A stretch of 64,000 bases of DNA from an uncultured Lachnospiraceae bacterium. GTDB taxonomy: Bacteria; Bacillota; Clostridia; Lachnospirales; Lachnospiraceae. How positions within the stretch are numbered: the stretch's first letter is position 1; each line of letters starts with the position of its first letter. The position numbers and the translations under genes were made by a program. The notes under the pieces are model-generated. The model searched no databases and was not told the origin of the DNA. It worked only from the letters and a program-made list of their open reading frames with translations. The stretch is taken from contig CANQDT010000001.1 in the NCBI GenBank assembly GCA_947593735.1, positions 84,833 to 148,832 of the forward strand. Reading direction: 5' to 3'. Positions 34,202 through 44,100 of the stretch are shown here, piece after piece.

Positions 34202-36214
34202 CTATTTGATACAGTCAAAATTGCCCCGGATCCATTCCCGGACCTCGGTCATTTCCGGATAATCATAGAAAAAGTTTATCTTGCGCCTCGCGACCGACGT
34301 CTCTTCCTGCTTGTCCATCAGCACAAAGCAGCAAAAGCTCTCCGCGAAATCCTCCATCGTTTTATCCACCGCATACTGCGATACAAATTCATCCGGATGC
34401 TCGCGGAAGCTGTGGCTTTCTCCCGCGCGGACCGCGTCGACGTCCGTATCTGGATAAAATTCCTTCATAAACGCCGCCATATAAGAATCTTCTTTATAAG
34501 GGGGAAGGCTGATCGAATCGTCTCCGTTTGCCGCTATATCGAGCTGGTCCTCATTCATCGCGAAGACATGCCCGTACTCATGGATCACCGTCTCCAGCGT
34601 ACTGTAAAAATGGCGGTATTCCATATTTTCATCAAAAATATCATTGAAATCAAGCCACATACTGTTTTTGTGGTTGTCCGGTTCCGCCGGCTGCGTAAAC
34701 CCGAGCTGATAATGGAGCCCGTCGGTATAGAACACGAACCGGTCCATATAAGCCGCCCGTTCTTCTTTCCGGATCACGCGCGATATGATATCGTCCCATA
34801 CCGCCTGTGTCTTCTCATCCATCGTACCGGTCGGCTCGCCGTCGCTGCCGAGCTTTACGTCATACAGTTCCTGCAGACCGAAGCTATACGGCATGGCAAT
34901 CAGCTGGAAAGACCCGCCGCTCCCGACGTTCATCTGGAAAAAGATCCTGCCGACCTGCCATTCCCAGTCATATTCGTCCGTATGGTTTTCTCCCCGTGTT
35001 TTCTTCGGTTCTCCCATCACATCGGAAAGCTTCTCCTTCATTGTTTTCCAGTCATATCCTGCCGCCTCCGCGTCCAGTTCCGCCTGCTGGAAATCCCCAT
35101 TGTAAAATGTCATGCGGGAGAGCAGCGGTTCCTCCATATTGACCCAGCGCACACGACATTCATAGGTCGATACGGTTCCCAGCATTTCATCCTCATGCTC
35201 CTCGGTCTTCTTCATGTCCGTGCCAAGGTTATTTTTCATTCCCTGCAGGGACGTATCCACATCGAACGCTTCGGTATACGGGGAAAGATATCCTACCGGT
35301 TCCGGCGCCTTTGCGGACCGGAGCGAGCCCGTCTCGTCCGACATGATTTTTTGTACGGCATATTCCGCGATCCTCGCGCCGTCCGCCAGCTTTTCCAGAT
35401 CGATCTGGTCCATGTCGTCGATGATCTTGTGATTTTCATATCCGTCCCCGTCCTGCGCGAACAGGGCGGAAGGGATCCCCTCTATCGCGAAAGAAACATG
35501 GTCGCTGGATTTCTCCTGCGTCACCGCGATTTCCTTTCCGGTTATTTTTTTTACGCCCTCCAGCAGATATCCGGTTATGGCGTTCTCCCTGCCGTCCGTC
35601 GTATTCACCTGATATCCGTCCGATAAGCGGTGTCCCAGCATATCCAGCTGGATATCGCCGGCAATCCTCTCCCGTTCCTCATCCGTGAGCGACGACAGGA
35701 AATGAGCGGAGCCTTTCATACCTTCCTCTTCCCCGGAAAATACCACATACCATACCTCCGTGTCGGACGGGATTTTTCTCGTCTTCTTCGCCACCGCTTC
35801 CAGCGCGGCGACGCCGGACGCATTATCGACCGCGCCTACCGTAGCTGCGATCGAATCGATATGGGCGGACACAATGAGTATATCCGCGTCTTCGCTTCCG
35901 GAATCCGCCTGCCGCCTGGCAATAACATTTTGCGTCGTAAATGGCTCGTTCATCTTTGTGCGGGCGTTAAATTCATCCAGCCCGACGTCATATCCATATC
36001 CGTGCAGGCGGATCGCCAGTTTTTTGATCTGTCTCTGCTCGCCCGGAAGTCCGGCTCCCCTCGGTTCGGACGTCACCTCGTGCAGCGACGACCGGATCAA
36101 TGTCCGGTACGCGTTTCGGTATCTCCCGACAGCGAGAACGATCACGCCTGCCGCGACCAGGCAGCACACCGCGGCCGCAACGTACTTTTTTCCGTTTCTC
36201 CCTTTTTCTTCCAT
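34202..36214 (-). CDS. Membrane-anchored two-module metallopeptidase: M28 aminopeptidase + HExxH domain
   Basis: 670 residues from the second in-frame ATG (MEEKGRNGKK), preceded by AAGGGG; the first ATG (36,265) sits only a few bases from the -10 box and would be leaderless. One hydrophobic helix (about 10-30) anchors it. Residues ~80-320 are a peptidase M28 domain: ADILIVSAHIDSI with a zinc His, VGAVDNASGVAALE with the bridging Asp, and VVFSGEEEGMKGSAHFL with the catalytic Glu pair. The remaining ~330 residues contain TVIHEYGHVFAMNEDQ, an HExxH zinc motif, and a distal EFVSQYAVDKTMEDFAESF that may supply the third ligand. Such a pair in one chain is unusual. Substrate unknown; extracellular peptides likely. 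Confidence 0.8.
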   Translation of the reverse strand: MEEKGRNGKKYVAAAVCCLVAAGVIVLAVGRYRNAYRTLIRSSLHEVTSEPRGAGLPGEQRQIKKLAIRLHGYGYDVGLDEFNARTKMNEPFTTQNVIARRQADSGSEDADILIVSAHIDSIAATVGAVDNASGVAALEAVAKKTRKIPSDTEVWYVVFSGEEEGMKGSAHFLSSLTDEERERIAGDIQLDMLGHRLSDGYQVNTTDGRENAITGYLLEGVKKITGKEIAVTQEKSSDHVSFAIEGIPSALFAQDGDGYENHKIIDDMDQIDLEKLADGARIAEYAVQKIMSDETGSLRSAKAPEPVGYLSPYTEAFDVDTSLQGMKNNLGTDMKKTEEHEDEMLGTVSTYECRVRWVNMEEPLLSRMTFYNGDFQQAELDAEAAGYDWKTMKEKLSDVMGEPKKTRGENHTDEYDWEWQVGRIFFQMNVGSGGSFQLIAMPYSFGLQELYDVKLGSDGEPTGTMDEKTQAVWDDIISRVIRKEERAAYMDRFVFYTDGLHYQLGFTQPAEPDNHKNSMWLDFNDIFDENMEYRHFYSTLETVIHEYGHVFAMNEDQLDIAANGDDSISLPPYKEDSYMAAFMKEFYPDTDVDAVRAGESHSFREHPDEFVSQYAVDKTMEDFAESFCCFVLMDKQEETSVARRKINFFYDYPEMTEVREWIRGNFDCIK

Positions 36215-36273
36215 TCTTCGTTTCGCCCCTTCTGAACGGGTTCTGCTTTTATCCGCCCGTTCCATAATATTTG

Positions 36274-36302
36274 ATTATAGCACATACCGGGCGATAACAG
36301 CA
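36274..36302 (-). promoter_or_regulatory. Promoter of the M28 gene
   Basis: TATAAT (36274-36279) with a TG extended -10 and TTGCTG 18 bases upstream on the minus strand. Its position only ~10 bp before the first in-frame ATG is why the later ATG was chosen. Confidence 0.6.
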
Positions 36303-36360
36303 ATGAAAATTACGGGAATCCCCGTTTTCAGAAAACGGCGCCGGTTCCATTCCTCCGCGC

Positions 36361-37134
36361 TCACTCTTTCACATGCTGGATCAGCGGCGTATCCTCGTCG
36401 ATCGGAAGCAGTTCAAACCCCTGCTCCCGCAGCGTCCGGATCAATTCCGGAAGCGCCTCGATCGTATTATGGCTGTTGTTCAGATCGTGCATTAAAATGA
36501 TCGCCGTATCCAGATGTTCGGCGTCCTTCATGATATTCTGGTTGAGCTGCCCGGGCGTCAGCCCGACCGTCACCGCGTCCTCATTCAGCGCGTTCCAATC
36601 ATAATATTCCACTCCGTTTTTATGCAGGAAACGGATCAGGCGCCGGATCGGCACCTTACTGACGGTATTGCTGCTGCCGCCGGGAAACCGGTAATATTTC
36701 ACATCGACGCCGGTCACGCGGAGCAGAAGCTGGTGAATACGCTTAAAATCTTCCTGAAACGCTTCCTCGGATTGATACAGGTGGTCATAATCATGATTGT
36801 AGGCATGGATGCCCAGCGTATGACCGTCTTTGACGATCCTCCTGTAATACCGTTTGGAGCATTTATCTTCTTTTCCGAGCACAAAAAATGTCGCTTTCAC
36901 ATGATTCTCCTTCAATACGCGCAGCAATTCCCCCGTATTCAGGCTCGGCCCGTCGTCAAACGTCAGATACGCCCTTTTCTTGACCGTTCCCCCTTCCTTC
37001 ATCACGATCTGCGTCTGATCATCCAGAATTGCTTTTCTTCCGGATAAATTTTCCCAATAAAAAAATTGCAGTACAAGCATCTGGATCATAACTACTACTG
37101 CAACCAATTCCGCGCGAATCCATTTTTTTCCCAT
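36361..37134 (-). CDS. Polysaccharide deacetylase (NodB homology domain)
   Basis: 257 residues. An N-terminal hydrophobic helix (about 9-26) anchors it outside the membrane. The NodB domain has TFDDGPS (58-64; catalytic and metal Asp), HAYNHDYDH (metal histidines), RFPGGSSN and, at the end, VILMHD-like LMHDLNNS with the catalytic His. Relatives deacetylate peptidoglycan GlcNAc or MurNAc, or chitin-like polymers; the target here is unknown. The stretch 36215-36360 before it has only the M28 leader. Near glnN, it is separated by a terminator. Confidence 0.88.
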   Translation of the reverse strand: MGKKWIRAELVAVVVMIQMLVLQFFYWENLSGRKAILDDQTQIVMKEGGTVKKRAYLTFDDGPSLNTGELLRVLKENHVKATFFVLGKEDKCSKRYYRRIVKDGHTLGIHAYNHDYDHLYQSEEAFQEDFKRIHQLLLRVTGVDVKYYRFPGGSSNTVSKVPIRRLIRFLHKNGVEYYDWNALNEDAVTVGLTPGQLNQNIMKDAEHLDTAIILMHDLNNSHNTIEALPELIRTLREQGFELLPIDEDTPLIQHVKE

Positions 37135-37212
37135 GACTTACGCCCGTCGTTTCTTTGTTCTATCTTATGGCTGTTCCCCCGGAATGATTCCACGAACCCG
37201 GAACAATCAAAA

Positions 37213-37246
37213 CGGGGCTCCTCCCGTCAAAACAGGAGGAGCCCCG
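37213..37246 (-). terminator. Terminator of glnN
   Basis: CGGGGCTCCTCC (37213-37224) and GGAGGAGCCCCG (37235-37246) form a perfect 12-bp stem with a 10-base loop; in the minus direction TTTT follows. Very strong. Confidence 0.92.
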
Positions 37247-37263
37247 CATAAAGACATCAGCCA

Positions 37264-39375
37264 TTATACTTCAAAAATCAGATCGCCGTAGCTCGGGAAC
37301 GGCCAGTCTTCTTTCGCAACGAGCATTTCAAGCGCGTCCGCGGGTTTCCGTACCTCGCCCATCGCCTCAAACACCACGTCGTGATAGAAGCGCGCCTGTT
37401 CCGCGCCTTCTTCTTTCGCCTCTGCTTCCGCGGTGACTTTTTCAAGCTGTCCGATCGCGGAATACAGAGCTTTCAGGTTCTCCGCGACTTCCCCGAGCAG
37501 GGTAGCCTGAACGGAGGTATCGACGTCGGCGGCTGTCCGGATCGTATTGATGGAATCCGCCAATTCGCCCTGATATTTGATCACAGCAGGAACGATCTGT
37601 TTTTTCGCAATGTCGATCATGGCAAGCGCCTCGATATTGATCGTCTTGGCATACTGCTCATACATGATCTCCTGTCTGGATTCAAGCTCTGTCTTTGTAT
37701 ATACGCCGTGACGCTCAAACATCTTCACTGCCTTTTCCGTGCCGAACGCAGGAATCGCGTCAACCATGGAGCGAAGATTCGGGAGTCCGCGCTGCTCCGC
37801 CATCTTTACCCAATCCTCGGAATAACCGTTTCCATTGAAGATGACTCTCTTATGCTCGGAAACCGTCGTCTTGATCCAGTCGTGCAAAAACAGTTCCACA
37901 TTGTCCGTCTTTTCCAGTTCATCCGCAAGATCGGCAAGCACATCCGCCACGATCGTATTCAATACGACGTTCGGGTCGGAAATCGACTGCGTGGAGCCGA
38001 CCATACGGAACTCGAATTTATTTCCGGTAAACGCGAACGGCGACGTTCTGTTCCGGTCGGTCGCGTCTTTCATGAAATCCGGAAGCGTATGGACGCCGGA
38101 GACAAGCTGCTCGCCCTGCTTGGAGCTCGTCGCTTCCCCTTTGGTATCCAGCTGTTTCAGGACGTCGTCCAGCTGTTCGCCAAGGAACATGGAAATGATC
38201 GCCGGAGGCGCTTCATTCGCGCCCAGCCTGTGGTCGTTTCCGGGAGACGCCGCGGAAGCGCGGAGCAGATCCGCATGCAGGTCGACCGCTTTGATGACTG
38301 CTGCGAGGAACATCAAAAACTGCGTATTCTCATGAGGGGTTTTGCCCGGGTCAAGCAGGTTCTGACCATCGTTGGTTACCATGGACCAGTTGTTATGTTT
38401 TCCGGAACCATTGATGCCGGCAAACGGTTTCTCATGAAGGAGGCAGACCAGTCCGCGCCGGTCGGCAACCCGTTTCATCGTCTCCATCACCAGCTGGTTG
38501 TGGTCGGTTGCGATATTATTCTGCGCATAGATCGGCGCGAGCTCATGCTGCGCGGGCGCAACCTCGTTGTGCTGTGTTTTCGCAGTGATCCCGAGTTTCC
38601 AGAGCTCTACGTTCAGTTCCGACATAAAGCCCGCGATCCGCTCTTTGATGCTTCCAAAGTAGTGATCGTCCATCTCCTGCCCTTTCGGCGGCATTGCCCC
38701 GAACAGCGTCCTGCCGGTGAAGATCAGGTCTTTTCTCTTTAAATATTTTTCTTTATCGATCAGGAAGTATTCCTGTTCCGGTCCAACGGACGTCGTCACC
38801 TTCGTCGCCGTCGTATTGCCGAGCGCTCTCAGGACGCGGATCGCCTGGATGTCAAGCGCCTGCATGGAACGGAGCAGCGGCGTCTTCTTATCAAGCGCCT
38901 CGCCTTTGTAAGAGCAGAATGCCGTCGGAATACAGAGGATCGTCGAATTTGGCGTCTCCTTGATAAATGCCGGTGAGGTACAATCCCATGCGGTATATCC
39001 CCTCGCCTCAAATGTAGCCCGCAATCCGCCGCTTGGGAAGGAGGACGCGTCCGGCTCGCCTTTGATCAGTTCTTTACCGGAAAATTCCAGAATGGCTTTC
39101 CCGTCGTCAGTCGGGCTGATGAAAGCGTCATGTTTCTCCGCCGTCACGCCTGTCAGCGGCTGGAACCAGTGCGTATAATGCGTAGCGCCTTTTTCCACCG
39201 CCCACTCTTTCATCTCGTTTGCCACTACGTCGGCAATGGCGGGATTTAATTCGGAGCCGGTTTCGATCGTCTTCTTTAATTCTTTGTACACGCTTTTCGG
39301 AAGCCGCGCCCTCATCTCCGTGTCGTTAAATACATTTGAGCCAAAGATTTCTGATACATTTACTTTCTCATTCAT
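37264..39375 (-). CDS. glnN: Glutamine synthetase type III
   Basis: 703 residues from the ATG giving [16 protein letters not shown]; a longer frame runs into the leader. The length and signatures are of the GSIII class (~700 residues), not [79 protein letters not shown] and [11 protein letters not shown]. It makes glutamine from glutamate and ammonia with ATP. With gltBD directly upstream it completes the GS-GOGAT cycle. Its 235-bp leader contains an attenuator-like hairpin. Confidence 0.97.
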   Translation of the reverse strand: MNEKVNVSEIFGSNVFNDTEMRARLPKSVYKELKKTIETGSELNPAIADVVANEMKEWAVEKGATHYTHWFQPLTGVTAEKHDAFISPTDDGKAILEFSGKELIKGEPDASSFPSGGLRATFEARGYTAWDCTSPAFIKETPNSTILCIPTAFCSYKGEALDKKTPLLRSMQALDIQAIRVLRALGNTTATKVTTSVGPEQEYFLIDKEKYLKRKDLIFTGRTLFGAMPPKGQEMDDHYFGSIKERIAGFMSELNVELWKLGITAKTQHNEVAPAQHELAPIYAQNNIATDHNQLVMETMKRVADRRGLVCLLHEKPFAGINGSGKHNNWSMVTNDGQNLLDPGKTPHENTQFLMFLAAVIKAVDLHADLLRASAASPGNDHRLGANEAPPAIISMFLGEQLDDVLKQLDTKGEATSSKQGEQLVSGVHTLPDFMKDATDRNRTSPFAFTGNKFEFRMVGSTQSISDPNVVLNTIVADVLADLADELEKTDNVELFLHDWIKTTVSEHKRVIFNGNGYSEDWVKMAEQRGLPNLRSMVDAIPAFGTEKAVKMFERHGVYTKTELESRQEIMYEQYAKTINIEALAMIDIAKKQIVPAVIKYQGELADSINTIRTAADVDTSVQATLLGEVAENLKALYSAIGQLEKVTAEAEAKEEGAEQARFYHDVVFEAMGEVRKPADALEMLVAKEDWPFPSYGDLIFEV

Positions 39376-39458
39376 ATGTAGACATCCTTTCTCTTTATTC
39401 TTTTCAAAACGAATCTCCGTGCCGTTCCGCCCTGAAAGCCTCCGCATTACAGAAAAAA

Positions 39459-39490
39459 GGGGTTCTCAAATAAACTCTGTGAGAACGCCC
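39459..39490 (-). promoter_or_regulatory. Attenuator-like terminator hairpin in the glnN leader
   Basis: In the minus direction GTTCTCA pairs with TGAGAAC, extended by GGG/CCC with one bulge, and CCCTTTTTT follows: a terminator placed ~80 bp before the glnN start and after its promoter. A premature-termination control of glnN is therefore plausible. Confidence 0.65.
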
Positions 39491-39528
39491 TTGTTCAAAA
39501 TGCTTTTGCACAAATATCCGTTTTTCAT
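39466..39528 (-). CDS. Possible 20-residue leader peptide in the glnN leader
   Basis: ATG 39,528 to TGA 39,466 encodes MKNGYLCKSILNKGVLTEFI. The stop falls at the 3' arm of the attenuator hairpin, so a ribosome finishing it would hold that hairpin open. But the ATG lies almost at the predicted transcription start, leaving no ribosome binding site, so it would be leaderless; coding nature is doubtful. Confidence 0.3.
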   Translation of the reverse strand: MKNGYLCKSILNKGVLTEFI

Positions 39529-39535
39529 AACAAAC

Positions 39536-39564
39536 AGTTTACACCGGTTGCAGCAAAAATGCAA
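39536..39564 (-). promoter_or_regulatory. Promoter of glnN
   Basis: TTGCAT (39559-39564), 17-bp spacer, TAAACT (39536-39541) on the minus strand, giving a leader of about 155 bases. Confidence 0.65.
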
Positions 39565-39610
39565 GCATTATTTTTCATTTTTTCCGATTCCGGACATTCT
39601 CTTCTGTATT

Positions 39611-41098
39611 TTACTCGAGGTTCGTATAGCCCATCAGCTTCTCGTCGACCTGCCGCGCCGCTTCCCTGCCTTCCCGAATCGCCCATACGACAAGGGACTG
39701 GCCGCGGTGCATGTCGCCCGCTGTAAATATATTGTCCACATTGGTTTTGTGGGTTCCCGGTTCTGTCGCCACGTTGCCCCTCGCGTCCACATCCACGCCA
39801 AACGCTTTTGCCACATAACGCTCGCTTCCCAGGAACCCTGCCGCGATCAGGACAAGATCCGCGTCCATCTCATATTCGGAACCCGGAATCTCTTCCATGA
39901 CGTTCCTGCCGGTTTCCTTGTCCAGCCGGCTCTCCAGGCGGACGAGCCGGACCTTTTTCAGCTGTCCGGATTTATCGCTGATAAATTCTTTCACCGTCGT
40001 CTGATAGACGCGCGGGTCGCTGCCATATACGGCGATCGCTTCCTCCTGTCCGTAATCGGTCTTGAGCACCCTCGGCCACTGCGGCCATGGGTTATTGTCT
40101 GCCCGCTCCTGCGGCGGTTTCGGCATCATCTCGATCTGCGTCACGGACGCTGCCCCATGGCGGATCGACGTTCCCACGCAGTCGTTGCCGGTATCCCCTC
40201 CGCCGATCACGATCACGTTTTTATCTTTCGCGCTGATGAATTTCCCGTCCTTCAAATCGGAATCCAGCAGGCTCTTTGTCGTCGCGGTCAGAAAATCAAC
40301 CGCGAAGCAGATCCCTTTCGCGTCCCTGCCCGGCGCTTTGATATCTCTCGGATTGGAGGCGCCGCACGCGAGGATCACCGCGTCGTAGTCCCGCTTCAGA
40401 TCCTCCGCTTTCACATTCTTCCCGACATTCGCTCCTGTTACAAACGTCACGCCTTCCTCTTTCATGACATTGACCTTGCGGTCGATGATATGCTTCTCCA
40501 GTTTCATATTCGGGATCCCGTACATCAGCAGCCCGCCGACGCGGTCGCTCCGCTCATAGACGGTAACACTGTGACCGCGTTTGTTCAGCTGATCCGCAGC
40601 GGCGAGCCCGGAAGGTCCCGACCCGACCACGGCAACCTTTTTCCCTGTCCTCACTTTCGGAGGCTTCGCGGCGGCAAGCCCGTGCTCATACGCGTATTCG
40701 ATTATACCATATTCATTGTCATGCACCGTAACCGGTTTCCCGTGAAGCCCGCACGTACAGGACGCCTCGCACAGTGCCGGGCATACCCTGGACGTAAATT
40801 CCGGAAAAGAATTGGTCTTGTGCAGCCGGTAGTACGCCTGCTCCCAGTTGCCGGTATAGACGAGGTCGTTCCATTCCGGGATCAGGTTGTTCAGCGGGCA
40901 GCCGGCAGCCATGCCGCCGAGCGGTTTTCCGGACTGGCAGAACGGAACTCCACATTCCATGCAGCGCGCGCCCTGCTCCCGCTGCTTTTCTTCCGGCAAA
41001 TGTATATGAAATTCACGGAAATTCCTGATGCGCTCCAAAGGAGCGATTGATTCACTGTCCTGACGGTCATATTCCAAAAATCCGGTTTTCTTCCCCAT
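39611..41098 (-). CDS. gltD: Glutamate synthase (NADPH) small chain
   Basis: 495 residues. The N-terminal Fer4-like region holds CMECGVPFCQSGKPLGG and NRVCPALCEASCTCGL, the iron-sulfur ligands. Two nucleotide-binding folds follow: VAVVGSGPSGLAAADQLNKRG (FAD) at about residue 147 and VIVIGGGDTGNDCVGTSIRHG (NADPH) near 288, and FTAGDMHRGQSLVVWAIREG closes. It passes electrons from NADPH to the large chain. The gene starts 12 bp after gltB. Confidence 0.97.
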   Translation of the reverse strand: MGKKTGFLEYDRQDSESIAPLERIRNFREFHIHLPEEKQREQGARCMECGVPFCQSGKPLGGMAAGCPLNNLIPEWNDLVYTGNWEQAYYRLHKTNSFPEFTSRVCPALCEASCTCGLHGKPVTVHDNEYGIIEYAYEHGLAAAKPPKVRTGKKVAVVGSGPSGLAAADQLNKRGHSVTVYERSDRVGGLLMYGIPNMKLEKHIIDRKVNVMKEEGVTFVTGANVGKNVKAEDLKRDYDAVILACGASNPRDIKAPGRDAKGICFAVDFLTATTKSLLDSDLKDGKFISAKDKNVIVIGGGDTGNDCVGTSIRHGAASVTQIEMMPKPPQERADNNPWPQWPRVLKTDYGQEEAIAVYGSDPRVYQTTVKEFISDKSGQLKKVRLVRLESRLDKETGRNVMEEIPGSEYEMDADLVLIAAGFLGSERYVAKAFGVDVDARGNVATEPGTHKTNVDNIFTAGDMHRGQSLVVWAIREGREAARQVDEKLMGYTNLE

Positions 41099-41110
41099 CG
41101 CTTTCTCCTC

Positions 41111-44100
41111 CTAGTTCTGCGCATTGGCGTAAAACGCTTCGATCTGAGCCTGCTCGCTGCTCAAGCCTTTTTCTTCCATCTGATAGATCTTATTCATCAT
41201 CCTCTTGTAGTCATGAGGGACGATCTTTTTAAATTTCGGGAGATAGTCCCCGAAATGATCCAGTATCTCTTTTCCTTTCCTGGAATTGGTCAGCGCCACA
41301 TGCTCGCTGATCAGGTTTTTCAGCTCCAGCACGTCATATTTGTTGTCCAGCGCTTCGGATGAGACAAGGCTCTTATTCGTATTCATATACAAGTCGCTGT
41401 GTTCGTCCAGCACATAGGCGATACCGCCGCTCATCCCTGCCGCGAAATTCTTTCCGGTCGGTCCGAGGATCACGACGCATCCGCCGGTCATATATTCGCA
41501 TCCGTGATCGCCGACGCCCTCGACAACCGCGGTCGCGCCGGAATTTCGGACGCAGAACCGTTCTCCCGCAACGCCGTTGATGAACGCTTTTCCGCTGGTC
41601 GCCCCATACAAAGCGACATTTCCGATGATGATGTTCTCGTCCTCCTTAAATTTCACACCCGTCGGAGGATGGACGACGAGTTTTCCGCCAGAAAGTCCTT
41701 TTCCAAAATAATCGTTGCTCTCGCCTTCCAGTTCGAGCGTCAGGCCTTTCGGAATGAACGCCCCGAAGCTCTGACCGCCGCTTCCCCTGCACATCACGGT
41801 AAACGTATCTTCCTCCAGAGAGTTATCGTACCGTCTCGTGATCTCCGCGCCGAAAATCGTGCCGAACGTGCGGTCCGTGTTGGAAACATCCACGCTGATG
41901 CTCTTTTTCTGTTTTTTCTCGAGAGCCGTCTTAAACTCTTTTTTCAGAACCCTCTCGTCCAGCGTCTGTTCCAAATGGAAATCATAAACATTCTTCTTGT
42001 GGTACGCGTAGATCTTCCGCTCCTCCGCGAACGGATTGTCAAGGATCAGGGAAAGATCGATATTATGCTCTTCCGCAAGCGCGCTCGCGGCAAGCAGATC
42101 CGTGCGGCCGACAAGCTCGTCGACCGTCGCCACGCCGAGCTTCGCCATATATTCCCTCAGCTCCTGGGCGATAAACCGCATAAAGTTGATCACATACTCC
42201 GGCTTTCCGGTAAAGCGTTTCCGAAGCTCCGGATTCTGCGTCGCGATCCCGACCGGGCATGTGTCAAGGTTGCATACGCGCATCATCACGCAGCCCATCG
42301 TGACCAGCGGAGCCGTAGCGAATCCAAACTCCTCCGCGCCGAGCATACAGGCGATCGCCACATCCCTGCCGCTCATCAGCTTTCCGTCCGTCTCGATGAT
42401 GACTTTGTCCCTCAGGTCGTTCCGGATCAGCGTCTGATGCGTTTCCGCAAGCCCAAGCTCCCACGGCAGCCCCGCGTTGTAAATCGAATTGCGCGGCGCA
42501 GCCCCGGTTCCTCCGTCGTATGAGGATACAAGGATCACCTGCGCGCCCGCCTTCGCGACGCCCGCCGCGATGGTGCCGACGCCTGCCTCGGATACGAGCT
42601 TGACGGAAATCCGCGCGTCCGTATTCGCGTTTTTGCAGTCGTAGATCAGCTGCGCCAGATCCTCGATCGAATAGATATCATGGTGCGGCGGAGGCGAGAT
42701 CAACGTCACGCCGGGCGTCGAATGCCTCGTCCTGGCAATCCACGGATAGACCTTCCCGCCCGGAAGCTGGCCGCCCTCTCCGGGCTTCGCGCCCTGCGCC
42801 ATTTTTATCTGGATCTCCTTTGCGCTGACGAGATACCGGGACGTCACGCCGAACCGTCCGGACGCGACCTGCTTGATCGCGGAACACCGGTTTTTCCCGT
42901 CCGGTCCGACCGTAAGCCTTTCCAGATCCTCGCCGCCTTCGCCGGAATTGGATTTCCCGCCCAGCTCGTTCATCGCGATCGCGAGCGTCTCGTGCGCCTC
43001 CTGCGAGATCGACCCGTACGACATCGCCCCGGTCTTAAACCGTTTTACAATGGAATCGACCGGTTCGACTTTCTCGATCGGTATGCCCTTTTTCGGATAT
43101 CGAAATTCCATCAGCCCGCGAAGGTTCGCAGGCTCCAGTTCTTCATTGATCAGGCGGGTATATTCCTTAAACAGCTCATAATTCCCGGTCCTGGTCGCAA
43201 GCTGGAGCAGATGGATCGTCTGCGGATTGTACAGATGTTCCTCTTTCCCGCTGCGGTACTTGTGGCTTCCGACGCTCTCCAGCTCCAGATCCGTCTCAAG
43301 ACCGAGCGGGTCGAACGCCCTGCTGTGGTGCGCGTCGTTCATTTCCTCAATATCTTTCAGACCGATCCCTTCCACGCGGCTCACCGTATTGGTAAAATAT
43401 TTTTCGATCACATCATGATCGATACCGATCGCCTCAAAAATCTGCGACCCCTGATAAGACTGGATCGTAGAGATCCCCATTTTGGACGCGATCTTGATGA
43501 TGCCGTGGACGATCGCGTCATTATAATCATTGACCGCCGCGTAATAGTCTTTATTTAAAATTTTCTGGTCGATCAGCTCCCGGATGCTTTCCTGTGCCAG
43601 ATACGGGTTGATCGCGCACGCCCCGTAGCCGAGCAATGTCGCGAAATGATGGACCTCGCGCGGCTCGCCGCTCTCAAGGATCAGCCCGACCGACGTACTT
43701 TTTTTCGTCTTGATCAGATAATGATGGACCGCCGATACCGCGAGCAGGGACGGGATCGCCACATGGTTCTCGTCTACCCCGCGGTCGGACAGGATGATGA
43801 TATTGCATCCGTCCAGATAAGCCCGGTCCACGTCAAGAAACAGATGGTCGATCGCTTTCTCCAGCGACGTGTTCTTGTAATACAGGATCGGCACGACGCC
43901 TACCTTCATACTGTCCACCTTCATCGACTTGATCTTCAATATGTCGGTATTGGTCAGGATCGGGTTATTGATCTTTAAGACACGGCAGTTTTCCGGCTTC
44001 TCTTCCAGCAGGTTCCCATTATGCCCGACATAAACCGACGTACAGGTAACGACCTCCTCGCGGATCGCGTCGATCGGGGGATTAGTCACCTGGGCAAACA

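Noticed and set aside
34397..35626. 409-codon open frame antisense to the M28 metallopeptidase
   Set aside because: Arg/His-rich composition and no motif; a by-product of codon bias on the real strand.
37381..38742. 453-codon open frame antisense to glnN
   Set aside because: Opposite a certain gene, no start signal and no recognisable domain.
39236..41050. 604-codon open frame antisense to gltD
   Set aside because: Same reason; the opposite strand encodes an unmistakable glutamate synthase subunit.
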